From NCBI GenBank assembly GCA_017403345.1, contig JAFQOH010000130.1, positions 1 to 64,000 on the forward strand: a DNA stretch of 64,000 nucleotides, written 5' to 3'. Each line of letters starts with the position of its first letter. Positions within the stretch are counted from its first letter, which is position 1. The position numbers were made by a program, and so were the translations under genes. Shown piece after piece: positions 9,790 to 17,744 of this stretch. The notes under the pieces were generated by a model. The model did not search any database. It was given only the letters and a program-made list of their open reading frames with translations, and was not told where the DNA came from. Source of the stretch: RGIG3701 sp017403345. Lineage in GTDB: Bacteria > Planctomycetota > Planctomycetia > Pirellulales > Thermoguttaceae.

Positions 9790-11252
9790 TGATCGAAAAA
9801 CTGCGCAGTCATTTTGATGCCATGGTCGTATTTAAGGATCTGAAAAAAAACAACTTTTTTTCAGCCTTGAGTCTTCCTTCATTTCTCCGCGACTGGCTCA
9901 CGGACCGTTTTGCGGATGAAAATGGAGAATTCGACCAAGAGGAATTAAGTGCATTCGTTAAGGAAAACATTCCCCGTAAAGAGGATTGGAAAGGGATCAA
10001 GGACCGCATTATGAGGAATGAGTGGGTCACGATCCTGGCAAAGGTCTCCATTAATATCGACATTCAGACGAACAGCCGGACCTTTTCCCTGCCGGATTAC
10101 GGTGTGACGGGCAAAGAAACGGTCATCGAGGAGCCCGTTTGGGCTGCATGCAGTGAAGAGCTTCTGAAAAGCGAAGACACGTGGGGGATCATTCAGCTCG
10201 GCTACCGACCTCCTAATGATCTTGTAAGACCGCGTCAGCCCGGCAAGATCCGTCTGATGGAGTTTCAGAATTTCTGTCCCTACGAAGTTGAGCTGGACTA
10301 CTACAAAGAGGTCCGAAATGAATTCAGCATCAAGGAATGGCTGAATGTTCTGCTCGGCGCGGTGGACTACAATGCGGACGGCTATGAGGATGATGAGGCA
10401 AAATTGACGATGCTCACACGCCTTCTTCCGTTTGTGGAGAAACGCCTGAATCTGGTGGAGCTTGCTCCGAAAGGGACCGGGAAATCGTATCTTTACGGCC
10501 GCGTCAGCCGTTTTGGCTGGCTTTCAAGCGGCGGGGTCATGAGCCGTGCGAAGATGTTTTACGACATTTCCAGATCCAGGCACGGTCTGATCGCGGAAAA
10601 TGATTTCATCGTTTTGGATGAAGTCCAGACGATCTCTTTTCCGGACGTCAATGAAATGCGCGCCGCGCTGAAAGGGTACATGGAATCGGGTGAGTATACC
10701 GTCGGAAACATCAGAGGAAATGCCGATGCGGGAGTCGTTTTGTCCGGAAATATTCGGAAAGAAACGATGGAAATGGAAGGCATGACGGACATGTTTCAGG
10801 AGCTTCCGGACGTTTTCCACGAAAGTGCTCTGATCGACCGGTTTCATGGTTTCATCAAGGGCTGGAAGATACCGCGCATGCACGATGACTTGAAGATCTC
10901 CGGCTGGGCGCTGAATTCCGAGTATTTCTGCTCGATCCTTCATCTCCTGCGCAGCGACACCTCCTACCGGGCGATCGTGGATCAGCTCGTTCACGTTCCG
11001 CCGGCTGCTGACACGCGTGATACGGAGGCGGTCAAACGTCTGGCAACTGCCTGGCTCAAGCTCCTTTTCCCCAATGTTCGCTGTCCGCAGGATATTTCTG
11101 CCCGAACGTTCAATCACTACTGCCTGAAACGCGCCTGCGAAATGCGGGCCATCATCAAAAGACAGCTTGGGATCATGGACTCGGAGTATCGCGGAAAAGA
11201 CATTCCCGAATTTTCCATCAACGATTTTGAGGTTTCCAATGAAGCGGACTGA
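9789..11252 (+). CDS. brxL: BrxL-like AAA+ ATPase, short form without an obvious Lon protease domain
   Basis: A 487-aa protein. After an N-terminal domain of about 200 residues comes Walker A GTGKS (229-233), a Walker B VLDEVQTI near 275 and downstream motifs VVLSGNIRKE and ALIDRFHGFIKGWKIPRM that are characteristic of BrxL. BrxL proteins of type 1 systems are about 660-680 aa and end in a Lon-like domain; this protein stops soon after the AAA+ lid and I see no Ser-Lys protease region. BrxL of type 1 forms a DNA-binding AAA+ machine and acts in phage restriction, not in methylation. Position as the last core gene fits the BREX type 4 order brxP-brxC-pglZ-brxL. The 3' end overlaps the next gene by 14 nt. 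Confidence 0.85.
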   Translation: MIEKLRSHFDAMVVFKDLKKNNFFSALSLPSFLRDWLTDRFADENGEFDQEELSAFVKENIPRKEDWKGIKDRIMRNEWVTILAKVSINIDIQTNSRTFSLPDYGVTGKETVIEEPVWAACSEELLKSEDTWGIIQLGYRPPNDLVRPRQPGKIRLMEFQNFCPYEVELDYYKEVRNEFSIKEWLNVLLGAVDYNADGYEDDEAKLTMLTRLLPFVEKRLNLVELAPKGTGKSYLYGRVSRFGWLSSGGVMSRAKMFYDISRSRHGLIAENDFIVLDEVQTISFPDVNEMRAALKGYMESGEYTVGNIRGNADAGVVLSGNIRKETMEMEGMTDMFQELPDVFHESALIDRFHGFIKGWKIPRMHDDLKISGWALNSEYFCSILHLLRSDTSYRAIVDQLVHVPPAADTRDTEAVKRLATAWLKLLFPNVRCPQDISARTFNHYCLKRACEMRAIIKRQLGIMDSEYRGKDIPEFSINDFEVSNEAD

Positions 11253-11448
11253 ATCCCATTCCTGCCGTGTCTGCGCCAAGACTCCTTTAACCAAAAATGA
11301 GCTTGGACTGACCAAAAAACTGATCGATACGAAGGCGTCCGAATTTTTCTGCCTGGATTGTCTTGCGGACTATCTGGAGGTCACTCCGGAGGAATTGCTT
11401 GACAAGATCGAGGATTTCAAACAGGAAGGCTGCAAACTGTTCTCATGA
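11239..11448 (+). CDS. Small two-CxxC (zinc-ribbon-like) protein between brxL and the cysteine desulfurase
   Basis: A 69-aa protein starting at the ATG inside the brxL 3' end. Cys9-x2-Cys12 and Cys38-x2-Cys41 would bind one Zn or Fe-S centre; a helical acidic tail with the pattern LDKIEDFKQEGC follows. The upstream in-frame ATG at 11167 would add 24 residues that merely read brxL in another frame, so the later start is chosen. Similar stand-alone small cysteine proteins occur in Firmicutes without known function. ATGA overlap with the desulfurase start and overlap with brxL place it in the same transcript. It may be a sulfur acceptor, adaptor or iron-sulfur chaperone linking the desulfurase to BrxP; this is a guess from context only. 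Confidence 0.75.
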   Translation: MKRTESHSCRVCAKTPLTKNELGLTKKLIDTKASEFFCLDCLADYLEVTPEELLDKIEDFKQEGCKLFS

Positions 11449-12644
11449 GTACTTCGCGACCGTTTATTTACGCAGACCATGCCGCCTCAACACCGTTGGC
11501 TCCGGAAGCATGGGAAGCGATGAAACCGTTTTTGCTCGATAATTTCGCGAATCCGTCGAGCCTTTACGCTCTCAGCCGACCGGCCAAAAAGGCGTTAATG
11601 GCTGCGCGGGAGACGATCGCGGAGTGTCTTGGAGCGGAGCCGGACGAGATCCTTTTCACTTCAGGAGGAACGGAAAGCGACAATTGGGCACTGAAAGGTT
11701 CCATTCCGCTTGAGAATGCGGCAGGAAAAACGTCTTTTGTGACGTCAAAGATCGAACACCACGCCGTTCTGCGGACTTGCCGGGCAGTGGAGGGAATGGG
11801 TGTGTCGGTCAATCATTTACCGGTAAACGGACAGGGAGAGATCCTTCCAGAGGTCCTGAAAGAACGGATCTCCGGCGATACGCGGCTGGTGTCGGTGATG
11901 CTGGCGAACAACGAGATCGGAACCATTCAGCCGATCCGGGAACTGGCAGAGATCGCGCACGCGCATGGGGCGGTTTTTCACACGGATGCAGTTCAGGCAG
12001 TCGGACACATTCCGGTAAATGTGCGGGAACTTGGCGTGGAACTGCTCTCCGCTTCGGCACACAAATTCAATGGACCGCGCGGAGCGGGTTTTCTGTATGT
12101 GAAACGCGGAACGCCTTTGACTCCGTATTTGGACGGCGGAGCGCAGGAATTCGGAATGCGTGCAGGAACGGAAAACACAGCTGCGGTCGCGGGAATGGCC
12201 GCGGCTTTGAAAAAGAACTGCACCGAGATGAAAGAAACTGCCGCGCATCTTCGAGAACTTGAAAAACGCCTTTTAACGCTTCTCGCGCAGTCCGGCCAGC
12301 CATTCACACGGAACGGCGGAAGGAGGCGTCTGCCTGGGCTTTTGAGTCTTTCTTTTCCAGAAAAAAACGGTGAAGCACTCCTTCACCGTCTTGACCTGCA
12401 TGGCATCTGCGTTTCAACAGGGGCTGCGTGTGACAGTCAAAAAACGCAAACTTCTCACGTTCTCACTGCGATCGCTCTTCCTGAGCCGCTTGCAGTTGGT
12501 ACCCTCCGTGTTTCGTTTGGCCGAGAAAACACACTCTCGGAAGCGGAGACCATCGCGCAGCGTCTTGACCGGCTCCTAAAGATGCAGGATCCCGTGTTTC
12601 GGCCATCATCTTCAAGCGAGGTCATTCTTTTTCGACCATCATGA
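11445..12644 (+). CDS. Cysteine desulfurase (NifS/IscS/DndA family) ending the BREX-like operon
   Basis: A 399-aa PLP enzyme of fold type I, which takes sulfur from cysteine as a persulfide. DHAASTP at the N-terminus, IEHHAVLR, and SAHKFNGPRG with PLP-lysine Lys207 are all present. The persulfide cysteine is Cys329 in STGAACDSQ. Its start overlaps the stop of the small Cys protein as ATGA. In dnd phosphorothioation loci, DndA plays exactly this role for DndC, so here it plausibly feeds sulfur to BrxP. It could instead be a housekeeping IscS-like or tRNA-thiolation enzyme that merely trails the operon. The final 20 residues after the family's usual end are Ser-rich and extend into the convergent fabZ end (23-nt overlap of the two coding regions). 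Confidence 0.88.
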   Translation: MSTSRPFIYADHAASTPLAPEAWEAMKPFLLDNFANPSSLYALSRPAKKALMAARETIAECLGAEPDEILFTSGGTESDNWALKGSIPLENAAGKTSFVTSKIEHHAVLRTCRAVEGMGVSVNHLPVNGQGEILPEVLKERISGDTRLVSVMLANNEIGTIQPIRELAEIAHAHGAVFHTDAVQAVGHIPVNVRELGVELLSASAHKFNGPRGAGFLYVKRGTPLTPYLDGGAQEFGMRAGTENTAAVAGMAAALKKNCTEMKETAAHLRELEKRLLTLLAQSGQPFTRNGGRRRLPGLLSLSFPEKNGEALLHRLDLHGICVSTGAACDSQKTQTSHVLTAIALPEPLAVGTLRVSFGRENTLSEAETIAQRLDRLLKMQDPVFRPSSSSEVILFRPS

Positions 12645-13062
12645 CGGTGTACTTGAGTTTCACGGACATTTTCCCGTTCACGGTGACCGTTCCAGCCATT
12701 TGGAAAGCGTTGGAGTAGAAGTCTTCCAAGTCTGCCTGAATGAGGATGGTTTCACCAGGACGCACGATCTGCCGGAAGCGAATGTCGCTCATTTTTGCCA
12801 CGACCGGCATCTTGCCTGCGAACGATTTGGTATCAGACTCCATCTTCTTCGCAAGAAAGACGGCTCCAGCCTGGAGAGCGGACTCGCAGAGGAGAACGCC
12901 CGGCACGAGCGGAAAATCCGGATAATGCCCCTTAAAGAAATCTTCTTCGCCCGTAAAGGTTTTTCGGCAAACGATCCGATCTTCCGTGACTTCGTCGATC
13001 TCGTCGATAAAAAGAAACGGGTCTCTGTGCGGGATGGCGTTCATGACTTCCGTGCGGTCCAT
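12622..13062 (-). CDS. fabZ: 3-hydroxyacyl-ACP dehydratase, FabZ/hot-dog family
   Basis: A 146-aa hot-dog protein for the dehydration step of fatty-acid elongation on acyl carrier protein. IPHRDPFLFIDEI carries the catalytic His, and GHYPDFPLVPGVLLCESALQ carries the helix with the catalytic acidic residue. The start chosen is the ATG at 13062, preceded by GGAGGA; the longer open frame upstream runs into low-complexity sequence that matches no FabZ. It lies 85 nt downstream of the sigma factor on the same strand, so it may be cotranscribed. Planctomycetes often have several FabZ paralogues, so the exact substrate is uncertain. Confidence 0.85.
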   Translation of the reverse strand: MDRTEVMNAIPHRDPFLFIDEIDEVTEDRIVCRKTFTGEEDFFKGHYPDFPLVPGVLLCESALQAGAVFLAKKMESDTKSFAGKMPVVAKMSDIRFRQIVRPGETILIQADLEDFYSNAFQMAGTVTVNGKMSVKLKYTVMMVEKE

Positions 13063-13147
13063 TGATCTTCTTTCCTCCGATCTTCCAGTTTCTCTAAATT
13101 TTTTCAAATTTCTTCCAAATCCCTGATTTTCAAAGCCGCCGGCAGTG

Positions 13148-14002
13148 TTACCGGTTGACTTCGAAGCAGATCCCGAGCTTATGGAGAGCTTCGATTTTGA
13201 TCTGACGCACTCTTTCCCGCGTGAGATTGAGTTTTTCTCCCACATCTCGCAATGTGTGTACCTTTTTACCGTCAAGTCCAAAGCGGAGCCGCAGTACTTC
13301 AGCTTCGCGTTCCGTCAGATTGTTCAGCTCTTTCGCCAGATATTCCAAGTTGCTTTTTTCGATGGCGATCTCTTCCGGCGTACGGATCCGTTCATCTACG
13401 AGCATGAATTCCATCCCGTTGCCGTCGACAGTTTCCTGGCTTGAGGCGGTTTTCATGGAATTCAATGCACAGAGGATCTTCTGAATGTCGTTCCGATTGA
13501 TACCGATGCGCCGTCCGATCTCTTCCGGACGGGGAGTCCGCTGGAGCTGCTCTTCCAGAATAACGGCCTCGCGAAGCCACTTGGTCATGTACTCCGCAAT
13601 GTACGTCGGGATCTGAATGGTCCTCGTCATGTTCACGAGAGCACGGCGGATCCTCTGATGGATCCAGTAACTCGCAAACGTCGAAAAACGCGCACCTGCG
13701 TTATGCTCGTAACGGCTCGCCGCCTTGATCAGACCAAGATTTCCCTCTTCGACGAGGTCATCCAGTGGGCAGCCTTTCCGCACATACTTGCGCGCAATGT
13801 TTACGACGAGACGAAGGTTAGCCGCAATGAGCATATCACGGGCTTCTTCATCACCCAGCATCACACGCTCTGCAAGCTCCTGCTCTTTCTCGGCCGTTAG
13901 AAGGTCCACTCCATTGATGTCCTTCAGATAAATGTCCATACAGCTTCGGGAGAATTCCCTTACATCCTCGTCGTCCCTGCGAAATTTTTTTCTTTTCTTC
14001 AT
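13148..14002 (-). CDS. RNA polymerase sigma-70 factor, primary-like but without region 1.1
   Basis: A 284-aa sigma factor. Region 1.2 is seen as YLKDINGVDLLTAEKEQELA. Region 2 (NLRLVVNIARKYVRKGCPLDDLVEEGN through FSTFASYWIHQRIRRAL) holds the -10 and core contacts, region 3 follows with TIQIPTYI, and region 4 ends with a helix-turn-helix LTREAEVLRLRFG-type and NLTRERVRQIKIEAL. Length and lack of an acidic 1.1 region fit a group 2 (RpoS/SigA-paralogue) sigma factor of the kind common in planctomycetes. AGAGGG precedes the ATG. The promoter at 14221-14248 could drive this gene together with the small upstream ORF and fabZ. Confidence 0.93.
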   Translation of the reverse strand: MKKRKKFRRDDEDVREFSRSCMDIYLKDINGVDLLTAEKEQELAERVMLGDEEARDMLIAANLRLVVNIARKYVRKGCPLDDLVEEGNLGLIKAASRYEHNAGARFSTFASYWIHQRIRRALVNMTRTIQIPTYIAEYMTKWLREAVILEEQLQRTPRPEEIGRRIGINRNDIQKILCALNSMKTASSQETVDGNGMEFMLVDERIRTPEEIAIEKSNLEYLAKELNNLTEREAEVLRLRFGLDGKKVHTLRDVGEKLNLTRERVRQIKIEALHKLGICFEVNR

Positions 14003-14027
14003 GAAGTCCCTCTTCTACTTCAAGAGA

Positions 14028-14204
14028 TCAACGCCGTCGCAAGGAAACCAGCTTTTCCTTTCTGCGACGCACATCTTGGAGTAAAATTACGAGAAATCGG
14101 TTTTTCCCCTCGTACAGGCGGAAATTGCGACCACATTTCTCACAGACGGCATCCTCCTGAATACACGTCTGCCGCATCAAACAGCTATTTTTCCCATTGG
14201 CCAT
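14028..14204 (-). CDS. Possible small Cys-rich protein upstream of the sigma gene
   Basis: A 58-aa open frame starting at 14204 with Cys8, Cys14 and a Cys21-x2-Cys24-Gly motif followed by a basic C-terminus (VRRRKEKLVSLRRR). It starts about 10 nt after the predicted start point of a good promoter, and ends 25 nt before the sigma gene. It lacks a clear Shine-Dalgarno site, which fits a near-leaderless mRNA or argues against translation. The longer open frame to 14252 begins inside the promoter and is rejected. The function is unknown; a zinc-binding regulator is one possibility. Confidence 0.4.
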   Translation of the reverse strand: MANGKNSCLMRQTCIQEDAVCEKCGRNFRLYEGKNRFLVILLQDVRRRKEKLVSLRRR

Positions 14205-14220
14205 TTCGAGCGATAAGTAG

Positions 14221-14248
14221 ATTGTATCATAATTTTGGAAAACTTCAA
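14221..14248 (-). promoter_or_regulatory. Sigma-70 promoter for the small ORF / sigma factor / fabZ group
   Basis: Read on the minus strand: TTGAAG (14248-14243), 16-bp spacer, TACAAT (14226-14221). Transcription would start near 14214. Confidence 0.7.
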
Positions 14249-14497
14249 TCAATTTTTTGTTTTTTTTGCAAATTTTGCCAAAATAAATTTTTTAAAGTGA
14301 TGAATTTAATACATGTATCGATTTTAGTGGATTTTCTGTTTTGTGGTATTTTGTGCGTTTTTTGTTTTTTGAGGGATGGGGCGTCGGAGACTTGCCACAT
14401 TTAGGGCCAAAAAACCTTTGCAGAGTGTAAATCTCCGGAAAGACGCAAATTTTCACAAAAAATTTCGGAAAAAATCTCAAAAAAAGAGGGGAACGGC

Positions 14498-14525
14498 TTG
14501 CAATTCCTGTCAGACACTCTATAAT
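14498..14525 (+). promoter_or_regulatory. Sigma-70 promoter for the cyclophilin gene
   Basis: TTGCAA (14498-14503), 16-bp spacer, TATAAT (14520-14525). It lies in the 335-nt AT-rich stretch 14249-14583 that otherwise shows no gene. The leader to the ATG at 14584 is about 50 nt and holds a GGAAAGG ribosome site. Confidence 0.75.
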
Positions 14526-14583
14526 TGAGAAAAAGGTAAGCGATTTGCAGAACCAGTCAGTTCTTTCCGGAAAGGTTTCCTTC

Positions 14584-15954
14584 ATGAAACACGGCCTGAA
14601 ATTTTCATTCGTTTTGACGGGTTTCGTTTCCGTCTTTTTTGTTTTACAGAGTCTCCATGCACAGGGAGTTCCTAGCGTTCCGCGTCTGGATATGGGGCCA
14701 ACTGCCGCAGTTGGAGCTAAAGCGGGAGCGAAAACGGAGGCTGAAGTCGAAGAAACGGAACCTTCAGAAGCTGCCGCGCCGGGCACGGTCTCGAAGAAAA
14801 AGGCATCTCGTTCCGGAGTCTCGAATCCTGCTGCGGTACGCTACCAAAAGGCTCAGGAAGCCTACAAAAAAGCAGTCCAGAATGTGCGCGAGCTGCAGAA
14901 GCAGTACGTCAAGCTGGAAACCGACGAAGAGGAACGCGAGGAGATCGGTGAGAAACTTCAGAAGTATGCGGATTTTCTGACGAAGCTGCACCCGAAGCTC
15001 ATGGACTATGCCGAAGAGGCGTGGAATGAAGCGCCGTCGCGGGATCCGGAGATGCTCCGTGTGATCGTGGAGGTTTTGGAAGTTCGATTGGCGATGGAAG
15101 AGTACGAACGTGCCTCGAAGATCTTGGAAGGGCTCTTTGCGCAGAATGTACAGGACATTTTGCCGGATCTCTACGATGCTGCGGGTGAGACGGCGTTCAT
15201 GCTGAATCAGTTTGAAAAGGCGGGAAAATACTTTGCAGAAGCTGAGGCGAAAAACGTTTTGAGCGAGCGCTGCAAGGCTTTCCAGAAAGACTTGGTCTAC
15301 TATCGGACGGCGTGGGCAAAAGAGTCTGTACTGCGGGAGCGGGACAAAACGGCGGGGGACCTGCCTCGCGTGGAGCTTGAAACGACGAAAGGGGCCATCG
15401 TACTGGAACTTTACGAGAACGAGGCGCCGAATACCGTTGCGAACTTCATCTATCTGGCGGAAAAGGGCTTTTACGACGGACTGTATTTTGAGCTGGTCGT
15501 TCCAGGGCTGTTTGCCGAATCCGGGCGCTCGATGGAGACTCTGGACGGTGGCCCGGGATATGCGATCCGCGACGAATTTGACGAGAAGAGCATGCGGACT
15601 CACTATCGCGGAACGGTCAGCATGGCCAATGCTGGACCGAATACTGCCGGATCGCGTTTTTTCTTGTGTTTCACACCGATGCGGGAAATGGACGGTAAAT
15701 TTGTCGTTTTCGGGCGTGTCGTCAAGGGAATGGACGTTCTGTCGCAGCTTCAGCGGATCGACCCGGCAAATCCGGATCCGATGGCTGAGCCGGACCAGAT
15801 CGTCAATGTGCGCGTCATTCGGAAACGTGACCATAAATATCGTCCGAAAGTGCTGAAGATCGTGACGGAGGAAGAGAAAGCAGAAGCAGAAGCGGCGGAG
15901 AAAGCCGCTAAATCGAAAAAGAAGAAGGGGGCGAAATCGCGTACCGCATATTAA
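14584..15954 (+). CDS. Secreted cyclophilin-type peptidyl-prolyl isomerase with helical N-terminal region
   Basis: A 456-aa exported protein. The chosen ATG (second in frame) directly gives a Lys plus hydrophobic signal peptide ending near LHAQG. Residues about 30-80 are Ala/Glu/Thr-rich linker, then a long helical TPR-like region (AAVRYQKAQEAYKKAV, later YERASKILEGLFAQN). Residues about 260-430 form the cyclophilin domain: VELETTKGAIVLELYENEAPNTV-type strand, then GTVSMANAGPNTAGSRFFLC and DGKFVVFGRVVKGMDVL. Some active-site residues differ from the canonical Arg/Phe set, for example ELVVPGLFAESG replaces the usual FHRVIPGFMIQGG, so isomerase activity may be weak. It probably helps folding in the periplasm. 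A Lys/Ala-rich tail ends the protein. Confidence 0.85.
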   Translation: MKHGLKFSFVLTGFVSVFFVLQSLHAQGVPSVPRLDMGPTAAVGAKAGAKTEAEVEETEPSEAAAPGTVSKKKASRSGVSNPAAVRYQKAQEAYKKAVQNVRELQKQYVKLETDEEEREEIGEKLQKYADFLTKLHPKLMDYAEEAWNEAPSRDPEMLRVIVEVLEVRLAMEEYERASKILEGLFAQNVQDILPDLYDAAGETAFMLNQFEKAGKYFAEAEAKNVLSERCKAFQKDLVYYRTAWAKESVLRERDKTAGDLPRVELETTKGAIVLELYENEAPNTVANFIYLAEKGFYDGLYFELVVPGLFAESGRSMETLDGGPGYAIRDEFDEKSMRTHYRGTVSMANAGPNTAGSRFFLCFTPMREMDGKFVVFGRVVKGMDVLSQLQRIDPANPDPMAEPDQIVNVRVIRKRDHKYRPKVLKIVTEEEKAEAEAAEKAAKSKKKKGAKSRTAY

Positions 15955-16286
15955 GCGGATCTTGTGCGCCAAACAGACACCGTGCGGTCAGGTGGTTCTA
16001 GAGAGCTTCCGGCCGCGCTGTTTTGAGATGGTCGTTCGGGGGGGATCTCTTTCCTTTTTTCTCCATTCCTTTCCATTTGTGACGGCTCAGAATGAGTAAA
16101 GGGGAGAAATATGCAAGAAAATGCCTAAAATGTCGCTCCCCCCCCTCGCAGGAATATCTGAATCTGGTAAAATAGGATGGGTCTTGCGTGGAAATTTTTT
16201 CACGCTGGACGGAACGGACTCCTTTCATTCTGAGGAATGGAAAAGGAAACGCAGAAATACTTTCAGACAGGCTTGAAACCGATCCA
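15955..16286. other. Intergenic stretch between the cyclophilin and dnaB
   Basis: About 330 nt if dnaB starts at 16287. A TAAAAT box at 16168-16173 could be a -10 element, but no convincing -35 precedes it. No terminator or RNA gene is apparent. Confidence 0.4.
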
Positions 16287-17708
16287 ATGCCAGAACCGAA
16301 AACGAAAAAAAAGAGAACCGCTCCATCTGAAAAAGAGCTGATCGCACTGGAACGCACAATGCCTCACAATTTGGATATGGAGCGCGGTATCCTTGGGAGC
16401 ATCCTTCTCGACAATTTGGTGTTGGATGACATTCAGCAGGTCGTTCGCGAGGATGATTTTTACCTAGATGCGCACCGTATTCTGTATCACCATCTGCTTG
16501 AATTGCACAATTCGGGCAAAATCGTCGATGCGCACACGCTGGTAGACAGTCTGGAACGTGCCGAGGCTCTTGAGAAGATCGGCGGGATGCAGTATCTTGC
16601 CGAGATCCTGCACTCGGTCACGATGTCTGCGCACGCAGGCGCGTATGCGGAGGTAGTGCGGGACAAAGCGAGGGCAAGAAAACTCATTCAGGCGAGCAAT
16701 CTCATCGTTCAGAAAGCCTACGAGCCGGATTCCGACATCAACTCGCTGGTCTCCGAGGCGGAAGAGCTGATTTTCGCGGTCCATGATGAGCGGAGCAATG
16801 ATTCGGTCTCTGGGATCATGGAGGTTTTGACGGAAGTCTGGGAGAAAGTGGACCTTTACCAGAAGGGAGGAGCCGTTGGGATCCCGACCGGATTCACGGA
16901 CCTGGATAAAATGACGGGCGGCCTGCACGACAATGAGCTGATCATCATCGCGGCGCGTCCGAGTATGGGAAAAAGCGCGTTCGCCGCGAATATTGCGGAC
17001 TACGTGGCGATGGAGGTCGGAAAGGCGGTCCTGTTCGTCAGTTTGGAAATGTCGAAAGCGGAATTGGGATTGCGTATCCTTTGCGGGAGAGCGGGCGTTG
17101 ACAGTCAGAAAGTGCGTCAGGGAAGGCTCGCGCCGCCGGAAACGCGCAGTCTTCAGGAAGCAAGCAGTGCGATGATGCACGCAAAATTCACGATCGACGA
17201 CTCGCCGAGCCGGACGGTCTCGGACATTGCTGCGATGGCGAGACGATTTCGAAGAAAAGGGGAGCTGGATCTGATCCTCATCGACTACCTTCAGTTCATC
17301 AAGGATGACGGTACGACGACGAACCGTCAGGAGCAGGTCGCGAAAATCTCCAGACGCCTGAAGGAATTGGCGCGTGAACTTCACGTTCCGGTCGTCTGTC
17401 TGGCGCAGTTGAATCGGCAGACGGAAGAAGGGGGGGATCATCGCCCGAAAATGAGCAATCTTCGCGAATCCGGATCGATCGAGCAGGACGCGGACGTCGT
17501 GATGTTCGTGCATCGTGAAGAGTACTACTACCAGGCACAGCCGGACAAGATCAAGGAGAAGAACTTGGCGGGGAAGGCGGAGATCATCGTTGCGAAACAG
17601 CGAAACGGGCCGACGGGCGTCGTTCAGCTCCAGTGGGAGGCAAGTTTGACGCAGTTCCGCAATCTGGCGTACAGATCGTTCGACGGTTTACAGAACGATC
17701 TGGAGTAA
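16287..17708 (+). CDS. dnaB: Replicative DNA helicase DnaB
   Basis: A 473-aa hexameric 5'-3' helicase of the replisome. The N-terminal collar domain starts at PHNLDMERGILGSILLD, a linker follows, then the RecA-like domain with PTGFTDLDKMTGGL, Walker A ARPSMGKS near residue 222-229, FVSLEMSK, and a Walker B LILIDYLQFI. LAQLNRQTEEGGDHRP and the SGSIEQDADVVMFVHREEYY signature close the domain. The open frame extends upstream to 16188, but the extra 33 residues are unlike the family and rich in Arg/Thr; the later ATG is preferred, with low certainty because no strong ribosome site precedes either. The next gene follows after 36 nt, so co-transcription with apbE is possible. Confidence 0.94.
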   Translation: MPEPKTKKKRTAPSEKELIALERTMPHNLDMERGILGSILLDNLVLDDIQQVVREDDFYLDAHRILYHHLLELHNSGKIVDAHTLVDSLERAEALEKIGGMQYLAEILHSVTMSAHAGAYAEVVRDKARARKLIQASNLIVQKAYEPDSDINSLVSEAEELIFAVHDERSNDSVSGIMEVLTEVWEKVDLYQKGGAVGIPTGFTDLDKMTGGLHDNELIIIAARPSMGKSAFAANIADYVAMEVGKAVLFVSLEMSKAELGLRILCGRAGVDSQKVRQGRLAPPETRSLQEASSAMMHAKFTIDDSPSRTVSDIAAMARRFRRKGELDLILIDYLQFIKDDGTTTNRQEQVAKISRRLKELARELHVPVVCLAQLNRQTEEGGDHRPKMSNLRESGSIEQDADVVMFVHREEYYYQAQPDKIKEKNLAGKAEIIVAKQRNGPTGVVQLQWEASLTQFRNLAYRSFDGLQNDLE

Positions 17709-17744
17709 GGCTGCGGCAGGTGGAAAAGGGGAAGAGGAAGGTGA

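Noticed and set aside
11167..11238. 24-residue N-terminal extension of the small CxxC protein
   Set aside because: It lies entirely within brxL in another frame and has no ribosome site; the ATG at 11239 fits better.
1..12644. Recent wholesale horizontal transfer of the BREX-like operon
   Set aside because: Outside the AT-rich block in brxP, composition and GATC frequency match the rest of the window, and no integrase, IS or tRNA boundary is seen.
16188..16286. Upstream in-frame extension of dnaB
   Set aside because: The residues do not match the DnaB N-terminus; kept as an alternative start only.
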